Source of the DNA: Chloracidobacterium sp.
GTDB taxonomy: Bacteria; Acidobacteriota; Blastocatellia; Pyrinomonadales; Pyrinomonadaceae
Assembly: GCA_016715795.1 (NCBI GenBank)
Contig: JADJXP010000001.1
Span: 558,001 to 622,000, forward strand
Direction: 5' to 3'
Length of the DNA: 64,000 nt
The translations under genes were made by a program, and so were the position numbers. This document shows, piece after piece, positions 41,398 through 49,825 of this stretch (positions within the stretch are counted from its first letter, which is position 1; every line of letters begins with the position of its first letter). The notes under the pieces are model-generated. The model was not told the DNA's origin. It saw only the letters and a list, made by a program, of their open reading frames with translations, and did not search any database.

Positions 41398-42543
41398 CTA
41401 ATCCGCAAATGCCACGCTGAGTTCCTTTACCTTCATCGAGGCACTTCGGTCGATGTCAGCGACATCTTCGCGGTCAACGTAATTATAGAGAATATCCCGC
41501 TGCTGCGGTCGGTAGCCGGCTTCGCGGATCTGGTAGCGGAGATCGCGTTCGCATGCGGAGGTCGACGCGCCGGCGGCGGAGACTACGTTTTCCTCGATCA
41601 TGATCGAGCCCATGTCGTCGGCTCCGTAGCGGAGCGCGACCTGGCCGAGCTTTAGGCCCTGTGTAAGCCATGATGCCTGGATGTGCTGGACGTTATTGAG
41701 GAACAGCCGCGAGACGGCGAGCATTTGTAGATAGTCGATCCCGGTCGGTTCCTCGGTGATCTTGCGGCCCAAGGCCGTATTCTCGCGCTGGAAGGTCCAC
41801 GGGATGAACGCCGTGAATCCGCCGGTCTCATCCTGCAGGTCGCGAACTTTTTGCAAATGCGCGACGCGATTCGATATATCATCGCCGATGCCGAACATCA
41901 TCGTCGCCGTCGTCCGCAGGCCGACCTGATGGGCGGCACGCATGACGTCGAGCCATTCCTGCGAAGTGCATTTTGTCGAGACACGTTTGCGGACCTCGTC
42001 GTCGAGTATCTCGGCACCGCCGCCTGGCATCGAGTTGAGTCCCGCGTCCTTTAGCCGCTGCATAATTGTCACGTAATCGAGACCGGAGATGAGGTGAATG
42101 TTGTGTATCTCGGGCGGCGAAAAACAGTGGAGCTGGAACTTAGGATATTTCGCATGCAGCGTTGAGAGCAAATCCTCGTACCACTCGATATCAAAATCCG
42201 GATGCAGTCCGCCCTGCATCAGAACGCCTGTGCCGCCGAGGGCTATGGTCTCGTCGATCCGCTTGCAGATCTCGTCCATCGAATGAACGTAAGTGTCCGG
42301 CTTTCCGGGCCGCCGGTAGAACGCGCAGAATGTGCAGACGACGTTGCAAACGTTGGTATAATTGATGTTACGGTCGATGATGTAGGTCACGACGTCGCCG
42401 GGATTCTTCCGTTGCCGAATCTCGTCGGCGGCTACGCCGATACGGGCGATGTCGCGCGATTCAAGCAGGGCGGCACAGTCTTCGGCTGACAGGCGTTGGC
42501 CGTCGAGCACTTTGTCTAAAACGGGCTGAATTGACGACGTCAT
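41398..42543 (-). CDS. mqnC: Cyclic dehypoxanthinyl futalosine synthase MqnC
   Basis: 381 residues from the ATG at 42543 (MTSSIQPVLDKVLDGQRLSAEDCAALLESRD). A radical SAM enzyme of the futalosine menaquinone route. The cluster motif is NVCNVVCTFCAFYRR (Cys-x3-Cys-x2-Cys), followed by LGGTGVLMQGGLHPDFDIEWYEDLL, GLNSMPGGGAEILDDEVR and YGADDMGSIMIEENVVSAAG, all typical of MqnC. An in-frame extension to 42630 is not supported. mqnA lies 0.6 kb upstream on the same strand with a YdeI-like gene opposite between them. Confidence 0.95.
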   Translation of the reverse strand: MTSSIQPVLDKVLDGQRLSAEDCAALLESRDIARIGVAADEIRQRKNPGDVVTYIIDRNINYTNVCNVVCTFCAFYRRPGKPDTYVHSMDEICKRIDETIALGGTGVLMQGGLHPDFDIEWYEDLLSTLHAKYPKFQLHCFSPPEIHNIHLISGLDYVTIMQRLKDAGLNSMPGGGAEILDDEVRKRVSTKCTSQEWLDVMRAAHQVGLRTTATMMFGIGDDISNRVAHLQKVRDLQDETGGFTAFIPWTFQRENTALGRKITEEPTGIDYLQMLAVSRLFLNNVQHIQASWLTQGLKLGQVALRYGADDMGSIMIEENVVSAAGASTSACERDLRYQIREAGYRPQQRDILYNYVDREDVADIDRSASMKVKELSVAFAD

Positions 42544-42583
42544 CGGCTTTATCTTAGCAAAACAAGGGCTTAAAATCAGGCGG

Positions 42584-43117
42584 ATGGCAAACCCGACGAA
42601 GACGGCGAAATTCAAAACCGAACTCTGCAAGCTCGCGGCCGATTACGGCTGGCATTTCATAGTTGTTAAGAAAAAGATCGCCGAGAGTTTCCCGTCTGAC
42701 GGTAAATCGCGACGTGTCGTGTGCACGCTGAACGGCAACGTTTCGTTTCAAGCCGGGCTGATGCATTACCACGGTGATTTCTTTATAACGGTCAACAAGC
42801 CGACGCGAGTAAAACTCGGACTCGAAGCAGGGGACAAAGTCGATGTTGAACTAAAAGCGGATGAGAGCAAATACGGCATTCCAATGCCTGAGGAGTTTCG
42901 CGAGGTACTGGATCAGGATCCGGACGGCGACCGTCTCTTTCACGCCCTAACGGCCGGCAAGCAGCGGAGCCTGCTCTACTACATCGGCAAGGTCAAAGAT
43001 ATCGACAAACGTATCCATTATGCACTTATCGTCGTCGAGCATCTCAAGAACAACGACGGAAAGATCGATGGCGATAAGTTGTATAAGGAACTGAAACGGC
43101 CGCTCTCCGATCTTTAG
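42584..43117 (+). CDS. YdeI/OmpD-associated family protein (DUF1905 plus OmdA domain)
   Basis: 177 residues. The N-terminal DUF1905 domain (KFKTELCKLAADYGWHFIVVKKKIAESFPSDGKSRRVVCTLNGNVSFQAGLMHYHGDFFITVNKPTRVKLGLEAGDKVDVEL) precedes a helical C-terminal region (VLDQDPDGDRLFHALTAGKQRSLLYYIGKVKDIDKRIHYALIVVEHLKNN) typical of bacteriocin-protection/OmdA proteins. Exact function unknown; members are linked with resistance to peptides. Sits between mqnC and mqnA on the opposite strand; its stop overlaps mqnA's by 4 bp. Confidence 0.82.
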   Translation: MANPTKTAKFKTELCKLAADYGWHFIVVKKKIAESFPSDGKSRRVVCTLNGNVSFQAGLMHYHGDFFITVNKPTRVKLGLEAGDKVDVELKADESKYGIPMPEEFREVLDQDPDGDRLFHALTAGKQRSLLYYIGKVKDIDKRIHYALIVVEHLKNNDGKIDGDKLYKELKRPLSDL

Positions 43118-43959
43118 ATGAATTGCAGAGGTATGTTCCGCTCTACCAGGCCGTGTTTAGCGGCCAGTTCAAAGTAAAGTTTTAGGCCGCCCATCATCGA
43201 CTCGTCCGGCGAATATTCGATGTTGTCAGTAAGATAAGCTGCCATATCGGCGGGCGAAAGCCCAAGCTGAGAGGCGTAGTTAGCCGCGATCTGAGAAACA
43301 TGGGCCAGGCCCTCATCGCGAGCACCGGCGAGATCGATCACGCAAGTTTTACGACGGGTCATCCACATCGCAAAAATAAATCCGAGGCCCGTGTGCCGGT
43401 GCCATAGTTCAGCCAGATCAAAGACCGGTCTGTCGCCCGACGCAGAGGCCGTAAGCGCCGGATCGCCGATTATCAAAGCTGCGTCGGCACTCGCGAGCAT
43501 CGCGGAGAGGTCAGGAGAGGCTTCGCGCCATTCAGGCTCAAAGCCCAGGAACTCGCGAAATACTATCTTTGTCATTACGGCCGATGTCCGTGACGAGTTG
43601 TCGAGGGCCACGGATCTCACATCGGCAAGGCCGCATCCATTGGTCACAAGGCACACGCTGCGGACGAACCGCTTTGATCCGACACAAACATCGGGAATTA
43701 CACGAACGCCTTCTATCGTCTGAGCACAGATGACGGGAACAAGCGCGACATCGACGCGATCCTGATACAGGAGTTCAGCAGAGCGCGACGGGGCATTGTC
43801 GAGTATCAGTTCGGCGGTGCCGTGGTTCGATCCATAGAGAAACGACCACACGAGCGGCGCGGTATTGGAATAGGCCGATGCTGATATGCGCGGCGTGATC
43901 ACCAGAAGTATGAGTTTCACCCAAGCCGGCTGAGAACGCAATTGCCGTTTTGGCGGCAT
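43114..43959 (-). CDS. mqnA: Chorismate dehydratase MqnA (futalosine pathway)
   Basis: 281 residues, or 268 if the GTG at 43920 (VKLILLVITPRISASAYSNTAPLVWSFLYGS) is used, which better fits the family start. MqnA is a periplasmic-binding-protein-like fold that dehydrates chorismate. NAPSRSAELLYQDRVDVALVPVICAQTI, SVCLVTNGCGLADVRSVALDNSSRTSAVMTKIVFREF and ALIIGDPAL match the family. With mqnC it gives two steps of menaquinone synthesis; the first steps of the N-terminal extension overlap the divergent cyclase gene region. Confidence 0.85.
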   Translation of the reverse strand: MPPKRQLRSQPAWVKLILLVITPRISASAYSNTAPLVWSFLYGSNHGTAELILDNAPSRSAELLYQDRVDVALVPVICAQTIEGVRVIPDVCVGSKRFVRSVCLVTNGCGLADVRSVALDNSSRTSAVMTKIVFREFLGFEPEWREASPDLSAMLASADAALIIGDPALTASASGDRPVFDLAELWHRHTGLGFIFAMWMTRRKTCVIDLAGARDEGLAHVSQIAANYASQLGLSPADMAAYLTDNIEYSPDESMMGGLKLYFELAAKHGLVERNIPLQFI

Positions 43960-43986
43960 TGCAATGGGTCGATTATCCTATCGACA

Positions 43987-44622
43987 GTGAAGATCTACGA
44001 CGTAACCGTAACTATCAGCGGCGAGACGCCCATTTATCAGGGCGATCCCGGCGTTGAGTTTGCTTCAGCGGAGGCGATTGCGAGCGGCGGAACGGCAAAT
44101 GTCTCAAAGGTCTCATTTGGTGTTCACACCGCGACGCATGTGGATGCGCCGAACCACTTTATCGAAGGCGCACGACGCGTCCATGAGCTTGATCCTGCAA
44201 AACTGATCGGCCCCTGCCGTGTCATTGAGATCGCGGACGATATCACTGCGATTGAGCCGAAACATCTGGGCAGCATCACGGGTGTCACACGCTTGCTCCT
44301 GAAGACACGCAATTCCGGGTTCTGGGCCTCGCCTGAAGACGGTTTTAGGAAGGATTTTGCATACCTGACGCCCGACACGGCCCGAATGCTGGCCAAGCAT
44401 GGGATTGTCCTCATCGGCATTGATTACCTGTCGATCGAAAAGAGCGGCTCGCCGGGGCATCCTGTTCATGTAACGCTGCTGAGCGAGGAGATCGTCATTC
44501 TCGAGGGCCTCGATCTGCGCGAGGTCGAGCCGAGCGATTACGATCTTGTCTGCGCACCGCTGAAATATGACGGCGCGACCGGCGACGGAGCACCGGCAAG
44601 GACGTTCCTGCTAAGGAAATGA
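43987..44622 (+). CDS. Cyclase family protein (kynurenine formamidase-like)
   Basis: 211 residues from a GTG at 43987 (KIYDVTVTISGETPIYQGDPGVEF). Metal-dependent hydrolase fold with the signature VSFGVHTATHVDAPNHFIEGARRVHELD (metal ligands H-x-G/A-T-H-x-D) and YLTPDTARMLAKHGIVLIGIDYLSIEKSGSPGHPVH. Relatives hydrolyse N-formylkynurenine, isatin or other lactam-like rings. The longer ATG start at 43942 would overlap mqnA and is unlikely. It overlaps the following alkyltransferase-like gene by 4 bp (ATGA), suggesting a two-gene unit. Confidence 0.87.
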   Translation: MKIYDVTVTISGETPIYQGDPGVEFASAEAIASGGTANVSKVSFGVHTATHVDAPNHFIEGARRVHELDPAKLIGPCRVIEIADDITAIEPKHLGSITGVTRLLLKTRNSGFWASPEDGFRKDFAYLTPDTARMLAKHGIVLIGIDYLSIEKSGSPGHPVHVTLLSEEIVILEGLDLREVEPSDYDLVCAPLKYDGATGDGAPARTFLLRK

Positions 44623-44975
44623 TCGCCGACCATCCGGCATATCGAGAACGCGTTTACGAGATCGTTCGCACTGTCCCCGCGGGACGGGTGATGACGTATG
44701 GCCAACTCGCGCTGATCCTTGGTGAGGGCTACACCGCCCGAACGGTCGGCTATGTTATGCACGGTTCGCCCGACGACGTGCCTTGGCAGCGTGTGATAAA
44801 TGCGCAAGGGAAATGTTCGACCGGCCGGCTTACGATCCCATTGAATCTGCAGCAGGAACTGCTTGCGGCCGAAGGCGTTGTATTTAACGCCGCCGGAAAA
44901 TGTGATCTCGGGACCTACCAGTGGTTTCCCGAAGGCCTCATGGAAGATGACGCCCAGCCGAGCTTGTTGGCGTAA
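44619..44975 (+). CDS. Alkyltransferase-like (Atl) DNA-repair protein
   Basis: 118 residues. Related to the DNA-binding domain of O6-alkylguanine-DNA alkyltransferase: YEIVRTVPAGRVMTYGQLALILGEGYTARTVGYVMHGSPDDVPWQRVINAQGKCS. The catalytic PCHRV motif is replaced by PWQRV, the mark of Atl proteins, which bind O6-alkylguanine without removing it and hand the lesion to nucleotide-excision repair. The Arg finger and recognition helix (TARTVGYVM) are kept. Coupled to the upstream cyclase gene and convergent with NAD kinase. Confidence 0.9.
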   Translation: MIADHPAYRERVYEIVRTVPAGRVMTYGQLALILGEGYTARTVGYVMHGSPDDVPWQRVINAQGKCSTGRLTIPLNLQQELLAAEGVVFNAAGKCDLGTYQWFPEGLMEDDAQPSLLA

Positions 44976-44978
44976 CTC

Positions 44979-45818
44979 TCAACGGCCCCACTTGAGCTTG
45001 TTCCGCAAAACGTCAAAGTAGTTTCGGTTTGCCGGCTGGACGAGGTCGAATGTAACCTCGCTCTTGCTGACACGGACAGTGTCGCCGGCCTTCATCGCAA
45101 AGCCGGTCTGCCCGTCGAGGCCGAGGATGACGTCTTCGGCGTCGCTCCTGAGGCGAAGCTCTATTTCTGACGTATCAGGGACGACGATCGGGCGATTGGT
45201 GAGCGTGAAGGGACATATCGGCGTCAGCACGATGGCATTCATTGATGGATAGATGATGGGCCCGCCGGCAGAAAGGTTATAGGCCGTCGAACCCGTCGGC
45301 GTGGCCACGATCAGGCCGTCGGCACGGAACGAATTTACGTGGAGGCCGTTGAGCTTGACGTCGATCTCAATAATTCGGGAGAGGGCCGCCTTATTGATGA
45401 CAACGTCGTTCAGAACACGGCTCGGGGCCGACGGACCGCCGGTGTGTTCGACGTCAAGCATTACACGACGGTCGATCTGATAGTCGCCAGCGAGTACCTT
45501 CTCGAGCGCGGGCAGCATCTCCTCGATCCTGAAATCTGTCAGGTAGCCGAGACTGCCGTGATTGATGCCAACCACCGGGATCGACACCTTGCCGATGAAT
45601 CGAGATGTAGCAAGCATTGTCCCGTCGCCGCCGAGGACGACGATCAGGTCAGACCCTTCTATCATTGCCGCGCCGTTCGCGTCTCCCGCCGCGATGGGGC
45701 CGTTCGGGAGGCTGACATCACGGGCCGCAAGCCATTCCGACAGCTTGGCGGCTGTAGAGATGGCCTCAGCGTGTTCGGGCTTTACAACGATAGCGGCCTT
45801 TTGGATTGAACCTGCCAT
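44979..45818 (-). CDS. nadK: NAD kinase
   Basis: 279 residues. Phosphorylates NAD to NADP. The GGDGT motif is in LIVVLGGDGTMLATSR, then GINHGSLGYLTDF, LNDVVINKAALSRIIEIDV and DGLIVATPTGSTAYNLSAGGPIIYPSMNAIVLTPICP, the complete ATP-NAD kinase pattern. Normal length. It stands alone, with the foldase gene divergent 137 bp upstream. Confidence 0.96.
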   Translation of the reverse strand: MAGSIQKAAIVVKPEHAEAISTAAKLSEWLAARDVSLPNGPIAAGDANGAAMIEGSDLIVVLGGDGTMLATSRFIGKVSIPVVGINHGSLGYLTDFRIEEMLPALEKVLAGDYQIDRRVMLDVEHTGGPSAPSRVLNDVVINKAALSRIIEIDVKLNGLHVNSFRADGLIVATPTGSTAYNLSAGGPIIYPSMNAIVLTPICPFTLTNRPIVVPDTSEIELRLRSDAEDVILGLDGQTGFAMKAGDTVRVSKSEVTFDLVQPANRNYFDVLRNKLKWGR

Positions 45819-45955
45819 ATGCGCTGAAACGTGTTAATCATCAACGATGCATCGGCAAACTGCAAGCATTCCGTTAGCGCTTTCGGCGGCGCTTTTGTTA
45901 GAATTGCGGTTTGTCCTTTTAGGCAAGTATCCTTCACTTAGGGTTAGGTTTAGTA

Positions 45956-47923
45956 ATGCTTAAGTTTTTTAATCGTCTCGAAAAGACACGCAACTTCGTT
46001 CTTCTTATGTTCGCGATCATTATGGTCGTGAGCTTGATCCTCTTTTATCAGCCGACGCAGCAGAGCTCGCTGGCAAACCTCTCGAGGAGCGAGGAGACGG
46101 CGGCCTCGGTTGCAGGCGAAAAGATCACGGTCGGTGAGATCGCCCGGCAGCAGGAGAACGAGAGCATGTTCATGCGCGGACAAAAGTCGCCGGCCAAGAC
46201 CATTGTCGATCGATTGGTCAACAGCCGGATACTTCGTGTCGAGGCCGCCCGTCTCGGCCTGACGGCCAGCGACGCCGAGGTTGCCGCAAAGATCCGTGAG
46301 ACGAACAAGCCTGAAGAGGGCAAACCTTTTGACGAGGCCGTTTACAGGCAAAACGTGACCGAGCAGTTTGGCAGCATCTCTGACTACGAAGAGAGCGTGC
46401 GGGACAACATCAGCATGCAGAAGCTCGAGGCCTTTCTGACGGCCGGCCTGGTCGTGTCGGAGGAGGACCTGCTCGATAATTTTCGCCGTAAGAATACAAA
46501 ATTCGACCTGAGCTATGTCGCGGTCAACAGTGCGGACCTGGCCAAGAAGATAACGCCGACCGATGCGGAGCTTCGAGATTATTTTGAGAAGAACAAGGCG
46601 ACCTACTACGTCAATGTGCCGCAAAAGAAGATCAAGTACATCTTTGTGAACACCGCCAAGATCGGCGAGAAGCTGACAATCTCAGATGCTGACATTCGGA
46701 CCGAATATGACAATCTGCCGGCCGATAAGAAGATCGGCGGCGTTCTCGGCCAAGAGATCGTTCTACGAGTCGCAAAGCCGGAATTCGACTCACAGGTCCA
46801 AACAAAGGCCAGCGAGCTTGTGCAGCAGCTCCGCAAGGACGGACAGATCGTCAGCGAAGAGGCCTTTGCAACGCTTGCAAAAGGACATTCGGAAAGCCCT
46901 GTTACGGCTTCCGCCGGCGGCAAACTCGCCGGGCCGGTCCGCGAGAATGTGAACAAGCCGGACGATCCGTATCAGCGTCTGCTCAAGATGAAGCCCGGCG
47001 AGATCACCGAACCTATCAGCTATCAGGGACGCTACTTCATCCTCCGTCGCGGCGAGGACGTGGAGAAAAGCTACGATGTTGCCAAGAAGGAGATCGAGAT
47101 CAGCCTGCGAAACCGTCGGGCGTACACCGTTGCTGCGGAATTGGCGCAAAAGATCGTCGATTCGCTAAAGCAGACCAAGGACGTGCAGAAGACGGCTGCC
47201 GAATTTGCCTCTCAGGCAAATATGAGCGTTGCGGAAATGATAAAGGAGACCGCCTTTGTCAAACCCGGCGATGACGTGCCGAATATCGGCGTTTCGCCAC
47301 AGTTTGAGGAAGGGATAGCTCCGCTCAACGCCGTCGGTGACGTCGGTGAAAAAACGCCGATCCAGAACGGTTTTGCGATACCGATGCTTGCGGAGCGCCG
47401 TGAGCCGCGCGATGCCGAATTTGACGAGGTAAAGGCCCAGATAACCGACGTCGTCAAGCTGGACAAGGCCCGGGCCCAGGTCGAAGAGATCGCAAAGCAG
47501 ATCGCCGCATCCGCCTCGAATGCAGCCGGCATCGCCTCGGCCGCGTCAGCGAAAGGATTTGCGGCCAAGGACCAGAAGAGCTTTATACTCGGTTCGCCGC
47601 TCGGTGAAGGAGCGACCGCCGCCACAGGCGAGGCGATCGAGGACGCCATCTTCGCTCTCAAGGCGGGTGAGGTCACTAAGACGCCCGTCAAGGTCGGCGA
47701 AAATTGGTTCATCGTCGGTGTTACAAAGCGCGAAGATGCGAATGAGGCCGATTTTCCGACCCAGCGGTCCAACCTGCTCGAACAGATGCTTGCCAGCCGA
47801 CGCTCGGCATTCTTTGGCGACTATCAGGCAGCCGCAAAGAAACGCTATGAGACGGACGGCGCGATCACGATCTACAAAGAGGTCCTTGATCGGATCGACG
47901 CTCAATCGGCGGCCACTCAGTGA
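45956..47923 (+). CDS. PpiD/SurA-type membrane-anchored peptidyl-prolyl isomerase
   Basis: 655 residues with an N-terminal membrane anchor (NFVLLMFAIIMVVSLILFY), then a SurA-N-like helical chaperone region (ASVAGEKITVGEIARQQEN, RLVNSRILRVEAARLGLTASDAEVAAKI), a parvulin domain (ETFATLAKGHSESPVTASAGGKLAGPV, MKPGEITEPISYQGRYFILRRGED) near residues 265-370 and a second, more degenerate parvulin-like region near the end (ALKAGEVTKTPVKVGENWFIVGVTKRED). This is the PpiD layout: a periplasmic folding helper near the Sec exit. Alone; ends in a bidirectional terminator. Confidence 0.88.
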   Translation: MLKFFNRLEKTRNFVLLMFAIIMVVSLILFYQPTQQSSLANLSRSEETAASVAGEKITVGEIARQQENESMFMRGQKSPAKTIVDRLVNSRILRVEAARLGLTASDAEVAAKIRETNKPEEGKPFDEAVYRQNVTEQFGSISDYEESVRDNISMQKLEAFLTAGLVVSEEDLLDNFRRKNTKFDLSYVAVNSADLAKKITPTDAELRDYFEKNKATYYVNVPQKKIKYIFVNTAKIGEKLTISDADIRTEYDNLPADKKIGGVLGQEIVLRVAKPEFDSQVQTKASELVQQLRKDGQIVSEEAFATLAKGHSESPVTASAGGKLAGPVRENVNKPDDPYQRLLKMKPGEITEPISYQGRYFILRRGEDVEKSYDVAKKEIEISLRNRRAYTVAAELAQKIVDSLKQTKDVQKTAAEFASQANMSVAEMIKETAFVKPGDDVPNIGVSPQFEEGIAPLNAVGDVGEKTPIQNGFAIPMLAERREPRDAEFDEVKAQITDVVKLDKARAQVEEIAKQIAASASNAAGIASAASAKGFAAKDQKSFILGSPLGEGATAATGEAIEDAIFALKAGEVTKTPVKVGENWFIVGVTKREDANEADFPTQRSNLLEQMLASRRSAFFGDYQAAAKKRYETDGAITIYKEVLDRIDAQSAATQ

Positions 47924-47933
47924 CCAATTAGAA

Positions 47934-47966
47934 AGGGCAGCAGGTTTGGGACCTGCTGCCCTTCTT
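47934..47966. terminator. Bidirectional terminator between foldase and permease genes
   Basis: A 12-bp perfect stem agggcagcaggt / acctgctgccct with a 5-base loop sits in the convergent gap, followed by tcttc on the plus side and preceded by aattagaa. It can serve both genes. Confidence 0.8.
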
Positions 47967-47983
47967 CATGACCTACCAAGAGG

Positions 47984-49795
47984 CTACTTCGTATGGAGTT
48001 CTGCGTAGTGGACGAAGAACCAATACGTGATTCCTGCCCAAATCGCAAGATTAACAAGCGACGCAATCAGCCCCAGGTTACGCGTCGATTGATTGCGTCC
48101 GCCGGTCCGGTCGCCTTTGCCGTACATCAGCACCGCGATCAGGACGCCGGTGATGGCCCACGCGAATGAGCGAACGGCCACCTCGATCCATGCCGTTCCC
48201 CACACCTGCCATATTGTCAGCCCGATCGCGAGAATGATCGCCAGGATAGCTGCGACAGGAGGCCGATAGTCGGCTGGCGTCTGCCGGTTGGCGTCAGCGT
48301 CTGACACCTTGCCGAGGTGGCTATTGTTATAGCTGTAGGCAAAGTAAACGACAAGGCCGATCGACATCCAGTCGATGAGGCGGATCCATGTATCCAACGG
48401 AAGGCTGTTCATCAGGTACGCAGCCGACAACACCGTAAAGATCGGGATGATCGGTGAGAACGGCACCTTGAACGGGCGATGCAGGGCCGGATTCGATGAT
48501 CGAAGAATGATGATGCCTGTGGCAACGATGACGAATGCGAACAGCGTCCCGATGCTGACGAGCTCACCAAGCAGACTGATCGGTACGAAACCCGCGAGCA
48601 CCGCGACGATGACGCCGGTTATGGCCGTGGTGATATGCGGCGTTTGGTAACGCGGATGGACCTTTGCGGCCCATTCGGGCAGCAAGCCGTCCTTAGACAT
48701 CGAATAAAAGACGCGCGGCTGGCCCATAACCATTACGACCATTGTCGAACTCAGCCCGAGCACAGCACCGACCTTAATGATCGTGGGAAAAACGGCGAAG
48801 ACCGCACCCATCGTCGTGCCCTTCGATACCTTGGCGGCTTCGTCGATCGCGGTCGCGATCGGGGCTGCGGCGTTGGTCAACAACTTGTAATCGACCAGGC
48901 CGACCATGATACCGGAAACTAAAATATAGAGAACGGTACATACCGCAAGCGAACCAAGGATGCCGATAGGCATATCTCTTTTCGGGTTCTTCGCCTCCTG
49001 CGCCGCCGTCGAGACCGCGTCAAAGCCGATATAAGCAAAGAAGATCACGGCCGCGCCTGTGACCACACCGCTGAAGCCATAGGGCATAAACTCCGCACAG
49101 CCGGGACTTCCCACGGTGCAGCCGATGCCCATATTTGCCGTGTTGACGTAGCCGATGCCGGCAACGATGAAGAGGACGACTACGAGCGTCTTGATTATCA
49201 CGATAAAGCTGTTAAAGCTCGCAGATTCTTTGATGCCGCGTATCAGCAGCAGCGTAACGGCCACAGCGATCAAAGCGGCGGGAAGGTTGAAAATGCCAGT
49301 CCCGATAATATTGCCGGCACTGTCCTTGAGCTGTTGTCCGGGCGGTGCGCTGAGACTCAACGGAAAATTGATGCCAAGCGTGTCACGCAAAAGGCTGACA
49401 ACGTATCCGGACCAACCCACAGCGACAGTTGCGGCACCGAACGCATATTCCAGGATCAGGTCCCAACCGATGATCCAGGCTATGAACTCGCCCAGCGTGC
49501 CGTATCCGTAGGCATAGGCGGAACCCGAGATCGGCACCGAGGCGGCAAATTCCGAATAGCACAGTGCGGCAAAGGCACTGACGACGCCGGCCAGGATCAT
49601 CGATATGACTACGGCCGGGCCGGCATGTTTACCAGCAGCTTGGCCGGTCAACACAAAGATCCCGGTGCCAATGATCGCACCGATTCCGAGCATCGTAAGG
49701 TCAAGTGCCGACAGCGCTTTCTTTAAGGTGTGCTCGCCGGACTCCTCAGCTTCGGCGATAATCTGGTCGATCGGTTTGGTCGCAAATAGTGACAT
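47984..49795 (-). CDS. Cationic amino acid transporter-like APC permease
   Basis: 603 residues with about fourteen membrane helices. LSALDLTMLGIGAIIGTGIFVLTGQAAGKHAGPAVVISMILAGVVSAFAALCYSEFAASVPISGSAYAYGYGTLGEFIAWIIGWDLILEYAFGAATVAVGWSGY is the APC-family CAT/YfnA start; FFAYIGFDAVSTAAQEAKNPKRDMPIGI is also typical. Probably a proton-coupled amino acid importer. The ribosome-binding site AGGAGG precedes the ATG at 49795. It follows a second APC permease by 30 bp, so both are likely cotranscribed. Confidence 0.92.
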   Translation of the reverse strand: MSLFATKPIDQIIAEAEESGEHTLKKALSALDLTMLGIGAIIGTGIFVLTGQAAGKHAGPAVVISMILAGVVSAFAALCYSEFAASVPISGSAYAYGYGTLGEFIAWIIGWDLILEYAFGAATVAVGWSGYVVSLLRDTLGINFPLSLSAPPGQQLKDSAGNIIGTGIFNLPAALIAVAVTLLLIRGIKESASFNSFIVIIKTLVVVLFIVAGIGYVNTANMGIGCTVGSPGCAEFMPYGFSGVVTGAAVIFFAYIGFDAVSTAAQEAKNPKRDMPIGILGSLAVCTVLYILVSGIMVGLVDYKLLTNAAAPIATAIDEAAKVSKGTTMGAVFAVFPTIIKVGAVLGLSSTMVVMVMGQPRVFYSMSKDGLLPEWAAKVHPRYQTPHITTAITGVIVAVLAGFVPISLLGELVSIGTLFAFVIVATGIIILRSSNPALHRPFKVPFSPIIPIFTVLSAAYLMNSLPLDTWIRLIDWMSIGLVVYFAYSYNNSHLGKVSDADANRQTPADYRPPVAAILAIILAIGLTIWQVWGTAWIEVAVRSFAWAITGVLIAVLMYGKGDRTGGRNQSTRNLGLIASLVNLAIWAGITYWFFVHYAELHTK

Positions 49796-49825
49796 GAAAA
49801 CCTCCTAGAGGGTTGATTTAGGTTC